A DNA stretch of 32,730 nt, taken from assembly GCA_002408105.1 (NCBI GenBank), contig DHQM01000011.1, positions 1,856-34,585 on the forward strand, written 5' to 3'. Each line of letters begins with the position of its first letter. Position 1 is the stretch's first letter. Positions 1 through 9,977 of this stretch are shown here, piece after piece. The stretch is from Gammaproteobacteria bacterium UBA5338. GTDB taxonomy: Bacteria > Pseudomonadota > Gammaproteobacteria > Pseudomonadales > UBA5862. Both the position numbers and the translations under genes were made by a program. A model generated the notes under the pieces. That model did no database searches. It was not told the origin of the DNA and saw only the letters and a list, made by a program, of their open reading frames with translations.

Positions 1-1555
1 AAAACCGAGGTGGCCATGCGGGCTGCCTTCATGGCAATCAGCAACCAGCGGCAGGTGGCCGTTCTGGTGCCCACCACGCTGCTCGCGGAGCAACATTTCG
101 AGAGCTTCCGCGACCGGTTTGCGGACTGGCCGGTGCGCATCGAATCCCTCTCGCGGTTCCGCACCGCCGCCCAACAAGAGCAAATCCTCACTGGATTGAA
201 GAGCGGCCAGGTCGACATCGTCATCGGGACGCACAAGTTGCTGCAGAAGGGCGTTGCATTCGGCCAGCTCGGGTTGGTCATCATCGACGAGGAGCACCGG
301 TTCGGCGTGCGCCACAAGGAACGCCTCAAGGCGCTGCGTGCGGAGGTGGACATCCTCACCCTCACAGCAACACCCATCCCACGCACCCTGAACATGGCAA
401 TGTCAGGAATGCGTGACCTGTCGGTGATCGCAACGCCGCCGGCCAAACGCCTGTCGATCAAAACCTTCGTGCGGCGCCAAAGCGACGCCTTGGTGCACGA
501 AGCCATCGTCCGGGAGTTGCACCGCGGGGGGCAGGTGTTTTACCTACACAATGAGGTCAAAACCATCGACAAGGCCGCGCGGGAACTGCAGGAGATCGTT
601 CCACAGGCTCGCATCGGAGTGGCCCACGGCCAGATGCGCGAGCGCGAGCTGGAACAGGTCATGAGCGCGTTCTACCACAAGCGCTTCAACGTGCTCGTCT
701 GCACCACAATTATCGAAACCGGCATCGACATTCCCACCGCCAATACCATGGTGATCGAGAGAGCCGACCGGCTGGGGCTTGCGCAGCTGCATCAGCTGCG
801 TGGTCGGGTGGGCCGCTCACACCACCAGGCCTATGCCTACCTGTTGGTTCCAGAGCCCAAGGCCATGACTCCGGACGCCCGCAAGCGTCTCGACGCTCTG
901 GAAGCGGCGGATACCCTGGGTGCCGGCTTTACCCTGGCCAGCCACGATCTGGAAATACGGGGCGCCGGAGACCTGCTCGGTGAGGGTCAAAGCGGCCACA
1001 TCAGCGAGATTGGTTTCTCGCTGTACATGGAAATGCTCGAGCGCGCAGTCAAAGCCATTCGGGAAGGAAAAACGCCAGACCTTGAGCACCCCCTGCCGAC
1101 ACATGTGGACCTCAACTTGCGCGTTCCTGCATTGATCCCCGACGATTACCTCCCGGACGTGCACAGCCGCCTGGTGCTTTACAAGCGGATCGCGAACGCC
1201 AAGACCGCCGCCGAACTGGACGACCTGAAAGTCGAAATGATTGATCGCTTCGGGTTGCTGCCGACGCACACCCAACAGCTGTTTGCGATCACCGCCCTCA
1301 AACTGAAAGCCGAAGCACTCGGCATCGCCCGCATCGATGCGGGCGAGCGTGGTGGGGTACTGGAATTCGCCGCGGACACGGCCATCGACCCGCTCAGCCT
1401 GGTTCAGCTCGTGCAAGCCCAGCCGGACCAAATGCAGTTGAAAAGTGCCAACGAGCTGCGATTCAACTGGGATCCGCCGCGCGAGCAACCGTCAGACCGC
1501 ATCGATTCACTCAAGGCCCTGCTGGCTCGCTTCCAACTTCGAGAACTCGACTCCG

Positions 1556-1566
<11 letters not shown>
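1..1566 (+). CDS. mfd: Transcription-repair coupling factor Mfd, C-terminal part (5' end outside window)
   Basis: Mfd is a cytoplasmic DNA translocase that pushes stalled RNA polymerase off damaged DNA and recruits UvrA. The frame is open from base 1 and begins inside the Walker A motif (KTEVAMRAAF), so everything before helicase motif I is missing. The remaining 521 residues fit the roughly 515 residues that follow this point in E. coli Mfd. Visible motifs are DEEHRFG (motif II, bases 286-306), LTATPIPRT (motif III), a HGQMRE segment, TTIIETGIDIP, and QLRGRVGR (motif VI). The C-terminal part carries the TRCF/D7-type domain. The stop overlaps the start of csiV by 11 bases. Identity is certain from the motifs. 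Confidence 0.97.
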
Positions 1567-3176
<1,610 letters not shown>

Positions 3177-3208
3177 CTACCAATAACCGATGTCCGGGTT
3201 CTACATAC

Positions 3209-3233
3209 AAAAAACCCGGCCGAAGCCGGGTTT
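3209..3233 (-). terminator. Rho-independent terminator of etfBA
   Basis: A 9-bp perfect stem (AAACCCGGC / GCCGGGTTT, bases 3212-3220 and 3225-3233) encloses a four-base loop. On the minus strand it is followed by a run of six T. It lies 22 bases beyond the etfA stop, so it should end the leftward etfBA transcript just before the phosphorylase gene. Confidence 0.88.
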
Positions 3234-3254
3234 CTTACCGCAACCCGAGTGGGC

Positions 3255-4184
3255 CTACAACGCTTGATCGAGCTCGGGAACCGCTTCGAACAGGTCAGCG
3301 ACGAGGCCGTAGTCGGCCACCTGAAAGATGGGGGCCTCCTCATCTTTGTTGATGGCCACGATCACCTTGCTGTCTTTCATGCCGGCAAGGTGCTGAATGG
3401 CACCGGAAATCCCGATTGCGATGTACAGGTCCGGGGCGACGATCTTGCCAGTTTGCCCCACCTGCATGTCATTCGGAACGAAGCCTGCGTCCACCGCAGC
3501 ACGCGAAGCACCGATGGCAGCGTTCAGCTTGTCTGCAATGCCATCAAGCAGCTTGAAGTTGTCTCCGCTGCCCATTCCGCGACCACCAGAAACAACGACC
3601 TTGGCGCTGGTCAGCTCTGGACGATCCGACTTGACCAGTTCTGCGCCCACAAACGAACTCAGGCCTGCGTCGTGCACCGAGTCCAGGGACTCAACCGTGG
3701 CAGAACCACCTTCTTGCGCCGCCGCATCGAAGCCTGTGCCCCGCACAGTGATGACCTTGATCGAGTCGGACGACTTCACCGTTGCCATGGCATTGCCGGC
3801 GTAGATCGGGCGCACAAAGGTGTCGGCATCCACAACGCCTGTGATCTCAGAGATCTGGGCCACGTCCAATAGGGCTGCAACCCGAGGGCTGTAGTTTTTT
3901 CCATTGGTTGTTGCCGCAGCAAGAATGTGGCTGTAGTCCTTTCCAACCTCTGCGATCAACAGGGCCATGTTTTCGGCCAGCTGGTTGGCGTAGGCAGCAT
4001 TGTCAGCCACCAGGACTTTGCTCACCCCGTCGATTTTGGCAGCGGCTTCAGCGACGCCACCACAATCCGAGCCGGCAACCAGAACGCTGACGTCGCCACC
4101 AATCTGGGTGGCCGCCGTGACGGTGTTCAGGGTCGCGGACTGCAGTTCGCTGTTGTCGTGGTCTGCAATGACTAGCACGCTCAT
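3255..4184 (-). CDS. etfA: Electron transfer flavoprotein, alpha subunit
   Basis: The 309-residue alpha subunit of ETF holds the FAD that accepts electrons from acyl-CoA and other dehydrogenases and passes them to ETF-quinone oxidoreductase. The N-terminal ETF domain starts [10 protein letters not shown]. The C-terminal FAD domain shows [34 protein letters not shown] and [13 protein letters not shown], the standard EtfA signature region. Length is normal for the family. Its ATG overlaps the etfB stop in an ATGA junction (bases 4181-4184), so the two subunits are translationally coupled, as expected for a 1:1 heterodimer. A terminator follows the stop. Confidence 0.97.
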   Translation of the reverse strand: MSVLVIADHDNSELQSATLNTVTAATQIGGDVSVLVAGSDCGGVAEAAAKIDGVSKVLVADNAAYANQLAENMALLIAEVGKDYSHILAAATTNGKNYSPRVAALLDVAQISEITGVVDADTFVRPIYAGNAMATVKSSDSIKVITVRGTGFDAAAQEGGSATVESLDSVHDAGLSSFVGAELVKSDRPELTSAKVVVSGGRGMGSGDNFKLLDGIADKLNAAIGASRAAVDAGFVPNDMQVGQTGKIVAPDLYIAIGISGAIQHLAGMKDSKVIVAINKDEEAPIFQVADYGLVADLFEAVPELDQAL

Positions 4185-4936
4185 GACGGGATTACCTTTG
4201 CTTCGTTCTTCAATTTATCAACCAACTCGGCGACGCTGTCGACGATGACGCCAGCTTGACGCTCAGCCGGCGGCTCGACTTTCACCAAGCTCAGCCGAGG
4301 CTTGATCTCGACTCCAAGTTCCGCTGGGCTGGTTTTGTCCATTGGCTTTTTCTTCGCCTTCATGATGTTCGGCAAAGAAGCGTAGCGCGGCTCATTCAAA
4401 CGGAGGTCAGCAGTCACTGCCGCGGGCAGATTCAACTCGATGGTCTGGATCCCACCGTCGATTTCCCGCTTCACAGTGGCCTTGCCGTCGCTGATGGTCA
4501 GCTCGGCGGCATAGGTGGCCTGGGCGATGCCGGCAAGGGCAGCGAACATCTGTCCGGTTTGCCCATTGTCGTCGTCGATGGACTGCTTGCCGAAGATGAC
4601 AAGGTCCGCTTGCTCTTTGTCTTGAATGGCCTTGAGCACCTTCGCGATGTCCAGCGGCTGAACCGCCTCGTCGGTTTCAACCAAAATCGCCCGGTCAGCG
4701 CCCAGCGCCAACGCAGTGCGAAGTTGTTCCTGGCAGTTCGTGGCGCCAACGGAAACTGCCACCACTTCGGTTGCAACGCCCTTCTCTTTGAGGCGCACCG
4801 CTTCTTCAACGGCAATCTCACAGAATGGGTTGATCGCCATCTTTACATTGTTGAGGTCGACACCGCTGTTGTCCGGACGCACCCGGACTTTCACATTGGC
4901 ATCCACGACTCTTTTGACCGGGACAATAACCTTCAT
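4181..4936 (-). CDS. etfB: Electron transfer flavoprotein, beta subunit
   Basis: The 251-residue beta subunit of ETF binds structural AMP and carries the loop that docks on partner dehydrogenases. Diagnostic segments are the start [17 protein letters not shown], the [19 protein letters not shown] helix, [15 protein letters not shown], and [15 protein letters not shown], the conserved partner-recognition region. Length is normal. It is first in the etfBA operon, divergent from the quinone oxidoreductase gene. A terminator-like hairpin lies 45-75 bases upstream of its start in the same direction, which is unusual and is listed separately. Confidence 0.97.
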   Translation of the reverse strand: MKVIVPVKRVVDANVKVRVRPDNSGVDLNNVKMAINPFCEIAVEEAVRLKEKGVATEVVAVSVGATNCQEQLRTALALGADRAILVETDEAVQPLDIAKVLKAIQDKEQADLVIFGKQSIDDDNGQTGQMFAALAGIAQATYAAELTISDGKATVKREIDGGIQTIELNLPAAVTADLRLNEPRYASLPNIMKAKKKPMDKTSPAELGVEIKPRLSLVKVEPPAERQAGVIVDSVAELVDKLKNEAKVIPS

Positions 4937-4979
4937 GATTTTCTCGTTTCCACAGTGAATCGAATCGCTGGTCGCGTAT

Positions 4980-5011
4980 AAAAAAACCCCCGGGAACCAC
5001 CGGTTTCCGGG
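4980..5011 (-). terminator. Terminator-like hairpin in the etfB leader
   Basis: On the minus strand CCCGG A AACC pairs with GGTT C CCGGG around a three-base loop (one A-C mismatch). Two G follow and then seven T (4986-4980). It faces the same way as etfB and lies upstream of it, so it cannot be the operon's own end. It may be an attenuator in a long etfB leader, the end of a small leftward RNA, or a block on antisense transcription coming out of the divergent promoter region. The plus strand has no T run after the hairpin. Confidence 0.55.
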
Positions 5012-5107
5012 ACATCGAGCGCGGATAAAGCGGCGTTATCTTGCCGGCTTGGGGGCATCAGGTCAACCGCGGCGAGCGACCGAAAACGCCGGTTTCTCTG
5101 GCTCTGA

Positions 5108-5136
5108 TTGGCCTTTCGAGCGCAGGTCTTTATAAT
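5108..5136 (+). promoter_or_regulatory. Predicted sigma70 promoter of the ETF-quinone oxidoreductase gene
   Basis: A perfect -10 box TATAAT (5131-5136) lies 17 bases after TTGGCC (5108-5113), a 4/6 match to the -35 consensus. Transcription would start near 5143 and give a 5' leader of about 155 bases before the GTG at 5298. Prediction by eye only. Confidence 0.5.
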
Positions 5137-5297
5137 TTCGCACCTTTTTGATGGAATGGGCGGTGTCGAGGACAGGTCGAGCGTTGCGGCACCAGGCACC
5201 GCCATAACAAGAGCCGTCCGACCGTGTGAGACCGCCTGGGCACCCCAAGCGCCGCATCAACACGAACGGCACCGCTTCAACCGTGGAGGTTTCACCT

Positions 5298-6947
5298 GTG
5301 GAACGTGAATCAATGGAGTTTGACGTCGTCATCGTTGGCGGCGGACCAGCAGGCCTGTCGGCGGCCTGCCGACTGATGCAGCTCGCCCAAGAAGCGGGGC
5401 AAGAGCTGAGCGTCTGCCTCGTCGAGAAAGGCTCCGAAGTCGGCGCCCACATTCTCTCGGGCGCAGTCTTCGAGCCCACCGCACTCGACGAACTGTTCCC
5501 AAACTGGAAAGAACAGGGCGCGCCGGTGACCATCCCCGTCAAGGGCGATGTGTTCCACTACATGTTGAGCCCCACGTCCGCCGTCAAGGTGCCCAACCCC
5601 TTCATTCCCAAGCCGATGCACAATGAAGGCAACTACATTGTGAGCCTCGGCAACGTCTGCCGCTGGCTGGCGGAGCAAGCCGAAAACCTGGGCGTCGAAG
5701 TCTTTCCCGGGTTTGCCGCCGCCGAGGTGCTGTACAACGAAGATGGCAGCGTGCGCGGCATCGCCACAGGCGACATGGGCATCAGCAAGGAAGGCGAACA
5801 AAAAGGATCGTTCACCCCCGGCTACGAATTGCTGGCCAAGTACACCATTTTTACCGAAGGCTGCCGAGGCCACCTCGGCAAGCAGTTGATTCAACAGTTC
5901 GACCTGTCAAAGGATGCTGACCCGCCCCACTACGGCATCGGCATCAAGGAAATCTGGGAAATCGACCCCGAGAAACACGAAGAAGGCCTGGTGGTGCACA
6001 CCCTCGGCTGGCCGATGGACAACCACACAGAAGGCGGGGGCTTTCTCTACCACGCGGAGAACAACCAAGTGTACCTGGGTTACATTGTGGCCCTGAACTA
6101 CACCAACCCCTACCTCAGCCCGTTTGATGAATTTAACCGCTGGAAGCACCACCCGAAGATCAAAACCTATCTTGAGGGCGCAAAACGTGTCACCTACGGT
6201 GCACGCGCCATGAACAAGGGTGGCATCCAGTCCCTGCCAAAAATGTCTTTTCCAGGTGGATTGCTGGCAGGCTGCGAAGCTGGAACCTTGAACACGGCAA
6301 AGATCAAAGGCTCTCACACTGCGATGAAGTCAGGCATGTTGGCAGCGGAAACCGTCGCCGAGGCCCTCTTTGCCGGGGACGAAGGCGGCAAAAACCTGAC
6401 CGAGATTCAGCAGAAGTTCGAGGCTTCCTGGCTTCACGAAGAACTGCACAAGACCCGCAACTACGGACCGGCCCTGCACAAACTGGGTACCTTCCTCGGC
6501 GCTGCTTTCGTGTTTGTGGACCAGAACATTGCAGGCGGAAAAATGCCTTTTACCTGGCACAACACCGATCGGGATTACGAGGCGCTAAAGCTGGCCAAAG
6601 ACAGCAAGCCAATCGATTACCCCAAGCCCGATGGCGTGATTAGCTTCGACCGGCTGTCATCTGTGTACCTCTCCAACACCAACCACGAGGAAGACCAGCC
6701 GGTTCACTTGCAGCTGAAAGACCCGTCGGTCCCCATCGAAAAGAACCTGCCCATGTACGCTGAACCCGCCCAGCGATACTGCCCTGCAGCGGTCTATGAG
6801 GTGGTCGAGGAAGGCGGCGCGCCGCGCTTCCAAATCAACGCGCAAAACTGCGTGCACTGCAAGACCTGCGACATCAAGGACCCCGCACAAAACATCAACT
6901 GGGTGGTCCCTGAAGGTGGCGGCGGACCCAACTACCCCAATATGTGA
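5298..6947 (+). CDS. Electron transfer flavoprotein-ubiquinone oxidoreductase (ETF-QO)
   Basis: This membrane-attached iron-sulfur flavoenzyme takes electrons from ETF and reduces ubiquinone. I chose the GTG at 5298 because GGAGG lies eight bases upstream and the resulting N-terminus, ERESMEFDVVIVGGGPAG, matches the usual family start; the product is 549 residues, about the normal length. The FAD-binding GGGPAG is at residues 14-19, followed by a conserved ILSGAVFEP segment. The C-terminal [4Fe-4S] ligands are Cys495, Cys518, Cys521 and Cys524 (RYCPA and NCVHCKTCDIKDP). It is divergent from etfBA, its electron donor, so the pair forms one functional unit for fatty-acid and amino-acid oxidation. 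A strong terminator follows. Confidence 0.96.
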   Translation: MERESMEFDVVIVGGGPAGLSAACRLMQLAQEAGQELSVCLVEKGSEVGAHILSGAVFEPTALDELFPNWKEQGAPVTIPVKGDVFHYMLSPTSAVKVPNPFIPKPMHNEGNYIVSLGNVCRWLAEQAENLGVEVFPGFAAAEVLYNEDGSVRGIATGDMGISKEGEQKGSFTPGYELLAKYTIFTEGCRGHLGKQLIQQFDLSKDADPPHYGIGIKEIWEIDPEKHEEGLVVHTLGWPMDNHTEGGGFLYHAENNQVYLGYIVALNYTNPYLSPFDEFNRWKHHPKIKTYLEGAKRVTYGARAMNKGGIQSLPKMSFPGGLLAGCEAGTLNTAKIKGSHTAMKSGMLAAETVAEALFAGDEGGKNLTEIQQKFEASWLHEELHKTRNYGPALHKLGTFLGAAFVFVDQNIAGGKMPFTWHNTDRDYEALKLAKDSKPIDYPKPDGVISFDRLSSVYLSNTNHEEDQPVHLQLKDPSVPIEKNLPMYAEPAQRYCPAAVYEVVEEGGAPRFQINAQNCVHCKTCDIKDPAQNINWVVPEGGGGPNYPNM

Positions 6948-6973
6948 CCCTTTATTCGGTCAGTGGTCGAGAG

Positions 6974-7001
6974 AAATGGCGGTAACTCCGCCATTTTTTT
7001 T
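6974..7001 (+). terminator. Rho-independent terminator of the ETF-QO gene
   Basis: A 9-bp perfect stem (AAATGGCGG / CCGCCATTT) with a five-base loop is followed by a run of eight or more T. It ends the rightward ETF-QO transcript. The leftward 16-gene operon ends only 16 bases away, and the same hairpin read on the minus strand is followed by TTTCTCT. It may therefore act weakly in both directions. Confidence 0.85.
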
Positions 7002-7016
7002 CCATTTCTGGACCGG

Positions 7017-7967
7017 CTAGCTTGGGTAGAAGTCCATGGTGTAGGTCACCGAGGTCGCGGCAACCGCTTTGGCACCGAAGTCGAATTGCTTGATGCGCAG
7101 TAGGAGCTTCTTCACCAATGCGCTGTCAGCAAGCTCGGTATTGACCAGTTCGATCTCAACGACATCTCCGCTCGGCGCGATGGTGAGTTGCACCACGAAA
7201 GTGCCCGCCAGGCTGGGGTCGGTGCGCAGCGCGCGGTTGTACAGGTTATAGATCGGGGACTTGTTCCGGTCGAACACCCGCTGAATCTCGGCATCGCTGC
7301 GCCCGTCAGTTGCTGAACCCCTAGTCGACGCCGGCCTGGATGGGTTGCCGCCAAGGTCGCTGCTCACCACCTCCGTCGCTCGGGCTGCCAACTGGGTTGT
7401 GCCTGCTTCTCGGCTGAGCGCGGCGTTCGCGACACCGCCACTGCTCGAGGCGATGTTTGAGGTCAAGAGGGACCGCTCCGTGCGGCCAAAGCCTGTGTCT
7501 GCCTCTGTGACCCTTTGCTGCGCCCGAGTTTCCGGGACCCTTGATTGGGCGCGCAGATCGGCGAGGTTGTCCTGTAGTGCCACCAACCCTGCCTGGGCCG
7601 CTCGATCGCGAGCGGTCGGCTTACGGGCTTGCGGCGCCTCCTTTTTGTCAGGTTTGGTCGCCACAGGTGGCACCGGAGTTGGAATTGGCGACACGGGTTG
7701 AGGCACCGCTGGCGTCGCCGGAGGGACAGGCTCTGGCGCTTTCACCTCCGGAGCCAGCGGCGGTGGTGGAGGTGGTGGCGGTTTGAGAATCAATCGTGTG
7801 GTGCGTTTTGGGATACTCGAATCCAGCAGAAGGCCCGCGGGCGTGGGACTCAGCGCGACTCCCACCGACAGCAACACGCACAAACCGGATACAGCAACCA
7901 GAATGCGGCGAAAACGCCGTTCATCAATGTTGCCTCCGTTCCAGGCAATGTCCCAAGCTGCCTCCAC
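7017..7967 (-). CDS. TonB-like energy-transducing protein with AgmX/PglI-type C-terminal domain
   Basis: The product (316 residues) looks like an inner-membrane protein that carries force from an ExbB/ExbD motor into the periplasm. After a short basic N-terminus (DERRFRRI) comes one membrane helix (about residues 17-38). Next is a Pro-rich stretch with eight consecutive Pro and many PVPP/PEPVPP units, then a linker. The C-terminal domain (about 225-316) shows IQRVFDRNKSPIYNLYNRAL, GTFVVQLTIAPSG and RIKQFDFGAK. This is the domain of the Myxococcus AgmX/PglI (GltJ/GltG) proteins rather than classical TonB. I chose GTG at 7967 because AGGAGG lies six bases upstream and exbD stops one base before it. 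It is the last gene of the leftward operon. Confidence 0.82.
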   Translation of the reverse strand: MEAAWDIAWNGGNIDERRFRRILVAVSGLCVLLSVGVALSPTPAGLLLDSSIPKRTTRLILKPPPPPPPPLAPEVKAPEPVPPATPAVPQPVSPIPTPVPPVATKPDKKEAPQARKPTARDRAAQAGLVALQDNLADLRAQSRVPETRAQQRVTEADTGFGRTERSLLTSNIASSSGGVANAALSREAGTTQLAARATEVVSSDLGGNPSRPASTRGSATDGRSDAEIQRVFDRNKSPIYNLYNRALRTDPSLAGTFVVQLTIAPSGDVVEIELVNTELADSALVKKLLLRIKQFDFGAKAVAATSVTYTMDFYPS

Positions 7968-7968
7968 C

Positions 7969-8463
7969 TCAAGCCTCCTGGGTGCCGCGCTGGCGCACCG
8001 CCAAAGACAGCTCACTGAACCCCGCTGCAGAAGCGCTTGCCATGACTTTTTTCAGCACCGAGTAGGACAGGCTGCGGTCGCCAAGCACAGTAATTTCATG
8101 GGCCTTGGCTGTGGCGGCGCGGGCGCTTAGGCGTGCTTCCAGTGCGGTGCGCAACAACGGCAGCACCTCCCCTTTCGTTTCTTGCGCAGCTTGCACGGAA
8201 AGCACCGGATCACCCTGTACAAGGATGTGCTCACTGGTGACCATCACCGTAATGGTGTCTCTGACAAGGGTGGGTGTCATCGACTCGGGCAATTGTACGG
8301 CCCGGGTTCCCGGAACCTCCTGGACGTCGGATGAATTGACCAAAAGAAAAAAAACAAGAATCGTGAAGATGTCCATCAGCGCGACCAGGTTCAAGCCACC
8401 ACCCGTTTTGCGTCTGCGGTGGTGCCGGTCCATGCGCAAAGCGCGAGTTGAGTGCAGCCGCAC
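7969..8463 (-). CDS. ExbD/TolR-family proton-channel protein (copy with the membrane Asp)
   Basis: This 164-residue protein belongs to the ExbD/TolR family, which forms the proton channel of envelope motors together with ExbB. A basic cytoplasmic N-terminus (DRHHRRRKTGGG) precedes a single membrane helix, LNLVALMDIFTILVFFLL. Asp31 sits where E. coli ExbD has the essential Asp25. The rest is the periplasmic domain, with a conserved-looking ITVLGDRSLSYSVLKKVM segment. Three bases separate it from the preceding exbD, and the tonB-like GTG starts one base after its stop. Compare the neighbouring paralogue, which has Asn at this position. Confidence 0.88.
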   Translation of the reverse strand: MRLHSTRALRMDRHHRRRKTGGGLNLVALMDIFTILVFFLLVNSSDVQEVPGTRAVQLPESMTPTLVRDTITVMVTSEHILVQGDPVLSVQAAQETKGEVLPLLRTALEARLSARAATAKAHEITVLGDRSLSYSVLKKVMASASAAGFSELSLAVRQRGTQEA

Positions 8464-8466
8464 GGT

Positions 8467-8982
8467 TTAACCTCCGGGGCTCGCCATGCCGATGAGTGGC
8501 GCATCACCCAGCGCGATGTCCGGAAACAGCATGCGGGGTTGGGCCGGAGACGGACCACTGGTGGTGTCGAGTCGCACCTGATCCATCACCTGGACGAGGT
8601 CCTCATAGCGGACGTCCGCCGCAACCAGAATGGTCGCGTGGTCCACCTCAGGATTGCGCGCTTTCACGTCGATCAACCAGTCACGCAACCCGCTCAAGTC
8701 ATGGCCCTTTTCGTTGCGGGACAGACTGACCAGATGTCCACCAGAACGTTCGGACAACACCAACCGGTCGGCATGCACAGCAACTTCGAGTTGAAGCTCC
8801 TCCTCGACCACGCCATCAGACGCCGCCTCGTTGGGAACGCTCAGTTCATGAATGGTGATCCGCGAGAACACTGCCATCATGAGCAGGAAAGGAACCAACA
8901 CCACCATGAGATTCATAAAGGCTGTGACGTTGAGCTCTACAACTTCCTGCTGCCGGAGACGACGCCGTTGAAGTCGGCGCAT
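8467..8982 (-). CDS. ExbD/TolR-family protein, variant with Asn in place of the membrane Asp
   Basis: This is a second ExbD-type protein of 171 residues. After a very basic N-terminus (MRRLQRRRLRQQ) comes ELNVTAFMNLMVVLVPFLLMM, a typical ExbD membrane helix. Residue 24, where the proton-carrying Asp belongs, is Asn (codon AAT at 8913-8911). The periplasmic part contains VNP-less ExbD-type sequence ending ILVAADVRYEDLVQVMDQVR, as in the family. It starts at the exbB stop (TGATG junction, one shared base) and is followed three bases later by the other exbD. A pair of different ExbD proteins beside one ExbB is also the arrangement of Myxococcus AglR-AglQ-AglS. Confidence 0.85.
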   Translation of the reverse strand: MRRLQRRRLRQQEVVELNVTAFMNLMVVLVPFLLMMAVFSRITIHELSVPNEAASDGVVEEELQLEVAVHADRLVLSERSGGHLVSLSRNEKGHDLSGLRDWLIDVKARNPEVDHATILVAADVRYEDLVQVMDQVRLDTTSGPSPAQPRMLFPDIALGDAPLIGMASPGG

Positions 8983-9626
8983 CAGGATGCGGCCTGGCGT
9001 TGATCACCAATCAGGTTGACGACCTTCACCAGGACCATCTCCATGTTGTCCACCAGCTGGGTACTCTTCGTTTGCAGCACCGCGTGGATCAGCAGCAGTG
9101 GGATGCCCACCATCAAGCCGAACGCCGTGGTGTTCATGGCCACTGAAATGCTGGCCGAAAGCATGTCGGCCTTGTCTGCTGGGTTCGCAGTTGCAACCGC
9201 AGTGAACGCCTGGATCAGCCCCATGATGGTGCCAAGGAGGCCAAGCAGTGTCGCGATGTTGGCCAGGGTCGCGAGGTAGTGGGTCCGCTTTTCCAGCCGC
9301 GGAATCACTTCCATCAGCCCTTCTTCCATCGCCATCTGCAGGTCATCTCGCCGGCGTGCCGCACTCAGCTTTGCCAACCCATAGCGCAGCACGGTACTGA
9401 CTGAAGCTCCCGACTCATCAACGAGGCGCTTGGCATCCTGGTACTTCCCGCCACGCAACAACGGCACGACCTGACTCCAGGCTTTGCGGTTCCGCAACTG
9501 CGCCAAGCTCAGGAACCAATACCTTTCCAACGCGATGGCGATACCGAGGGCCAGCACCACCACGATGGGGTACATGAACACGCCGCCCGATTGAAAAAAT
9601 GCAATGACTGCACCCATGATCGTCAT
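8982..9626 (-). CDS. MotA/TolQ/ExbB-family proton-channel protein
   Basis: The product (214 residues) is the multi-pass inner-membrane component of a proton-driven motor; in ExbB/TolQ complexes a ring of these surrounds ExbD. The first helix is in FMYPIVVVLALGIAIALERYW. The family core follows in ATLLGLLGTIMGLIQAF and MNTTAFGLMVGIPLLLIHA, the two helices that line the channel. I placed the start at the ATG at 9626 because GAGGAA lies six bases upstream; a TTG nine codons earlier (9653) would also be in frame. It begins the block exbB-exbD-exbD-tonB, which is almost gapless. Myxococcus AglR is the closest functional parallel by context. Confidence 0.9.
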   Translation of the reverse strand: MTIMGAVIAFFQSGGVFMYPIVVVLALGIAIALERYWFLSLAQLRNRKAWSQVVPLLRGGKYQDAKRLVDESGASVSTVLRYGLAKLSAARRRDDLQMAMEEGLMEVIPRLEKRTHYLATLANIATLLGLLGTIMGLIQAFTAVATANPADKADMLSASISVAMNTTAFGLMVGIPLLLIHAVLQTKSTQLVDNMEMVLVKVVNLIGDQRQAAS

Positions 9627-9686
9627 TTCCGCTTCCTCAGGGTCGATTGCCAACTTCGCCCATGCTGATCAGAGTCACTTGGGTCT

Positions 9687-9977
9687 CTAGGGCTGGCTGA
9701 CTTCCAGGTTGTCCTGCAAGCGTAGTTCAAGGCGCAATTCGCTGGGGTCGAGTGCACCAATTTTTACTTGCGTGAACGGGTTTTTGAGTACCGCGTAGCG
9801 TTCTACAGGAGCCGCCTCGCGCCACGGCAGAATCACCATCACTTTCTCGGCATTTGCGTCACCGCGCACGTCCATGCCCAGGTCGCGCTCCGTGGCGACC
9901 TCGCCCCGGGCAGATCCCGCCACAACCAGGGCGACGACTAGCGCGCTGAACGGCGCCGCTGTAAATCGGCCAACCAT
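9687..9977 (-). CDS. Small exported protein of unknown function
   Basis: The 96-residue product starts with a clear signal peptide (MVGRFTAAPFSALVVALVVAGSARGE, cleavage near residue 25). The short mature part has alternating charged and hydrophobic residues (KVMVILPWREAAPVERYAVLKNP and LRLELRLQDNLEVSQP), suggesting beta strands. I do not recognise the family. It overlaps the preceding TPR lipoprotein gene by 40 bases and is separated from exbB by 60 bases, so it is very likely co-expressed and periplasmic. A role as an accessory of the envelope machine is a guess from position only. Confidence 0.7.
   Translation of the reverse strand: MVGRFTAAPFSALVVALVVAGSARGEVATERDLGMDVRGDANAEKVMVILPWREAAPVERYAVLKNPFTQVKIGALDPSELRLELRLQDNLEVSQP

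Larger units (their letters stand above)
4937..5297. other. Divergent intergenic region between etfB and the ETF-QO gene
   Basis: These 361 bases hold no convincing gene. I see a good rightward sigma70-type promoter (5108-5136), a minus-strand hairpin plus T run (4980-5011) and the GGAGG site of the quinone oxidoreductase. A leftward promoter for etfBA must be here, but I find only weak matches: TTGACC at 5066-5061 with a 20-base spacer to GATAAC, and TATAAA at 5134-5129, which overlaps the rightward -10. A 90-codon minus-strand frame (4933-5205) has no homology that I recognise and no ribosome site, and I do not call it. Confidence 0.6.

Noticed and set aside
4933..5205. Possible 90-codon leftward gene upstream of etfB
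   Set aside because: No ribosome site or homology that I recognise, and it runs through the terminator-like hairpin and the divergent promoter.
7745..7790. GGT/GGC-rich stretch looking like a simple repeat
   Set aside because: It is the coding sequence for the eight-proline run of the TonB-like protein, as expected for this family.
7017..9626. Ordinary TonB-ExbB-ExbD iron-uptake system
   Set aside because: There is no TonB-dependent receptor nearby, two different ExbD genes are present, and the TonB-like C-terminus is of AgmX/PglI type, so siderophore uptake is unlikely.
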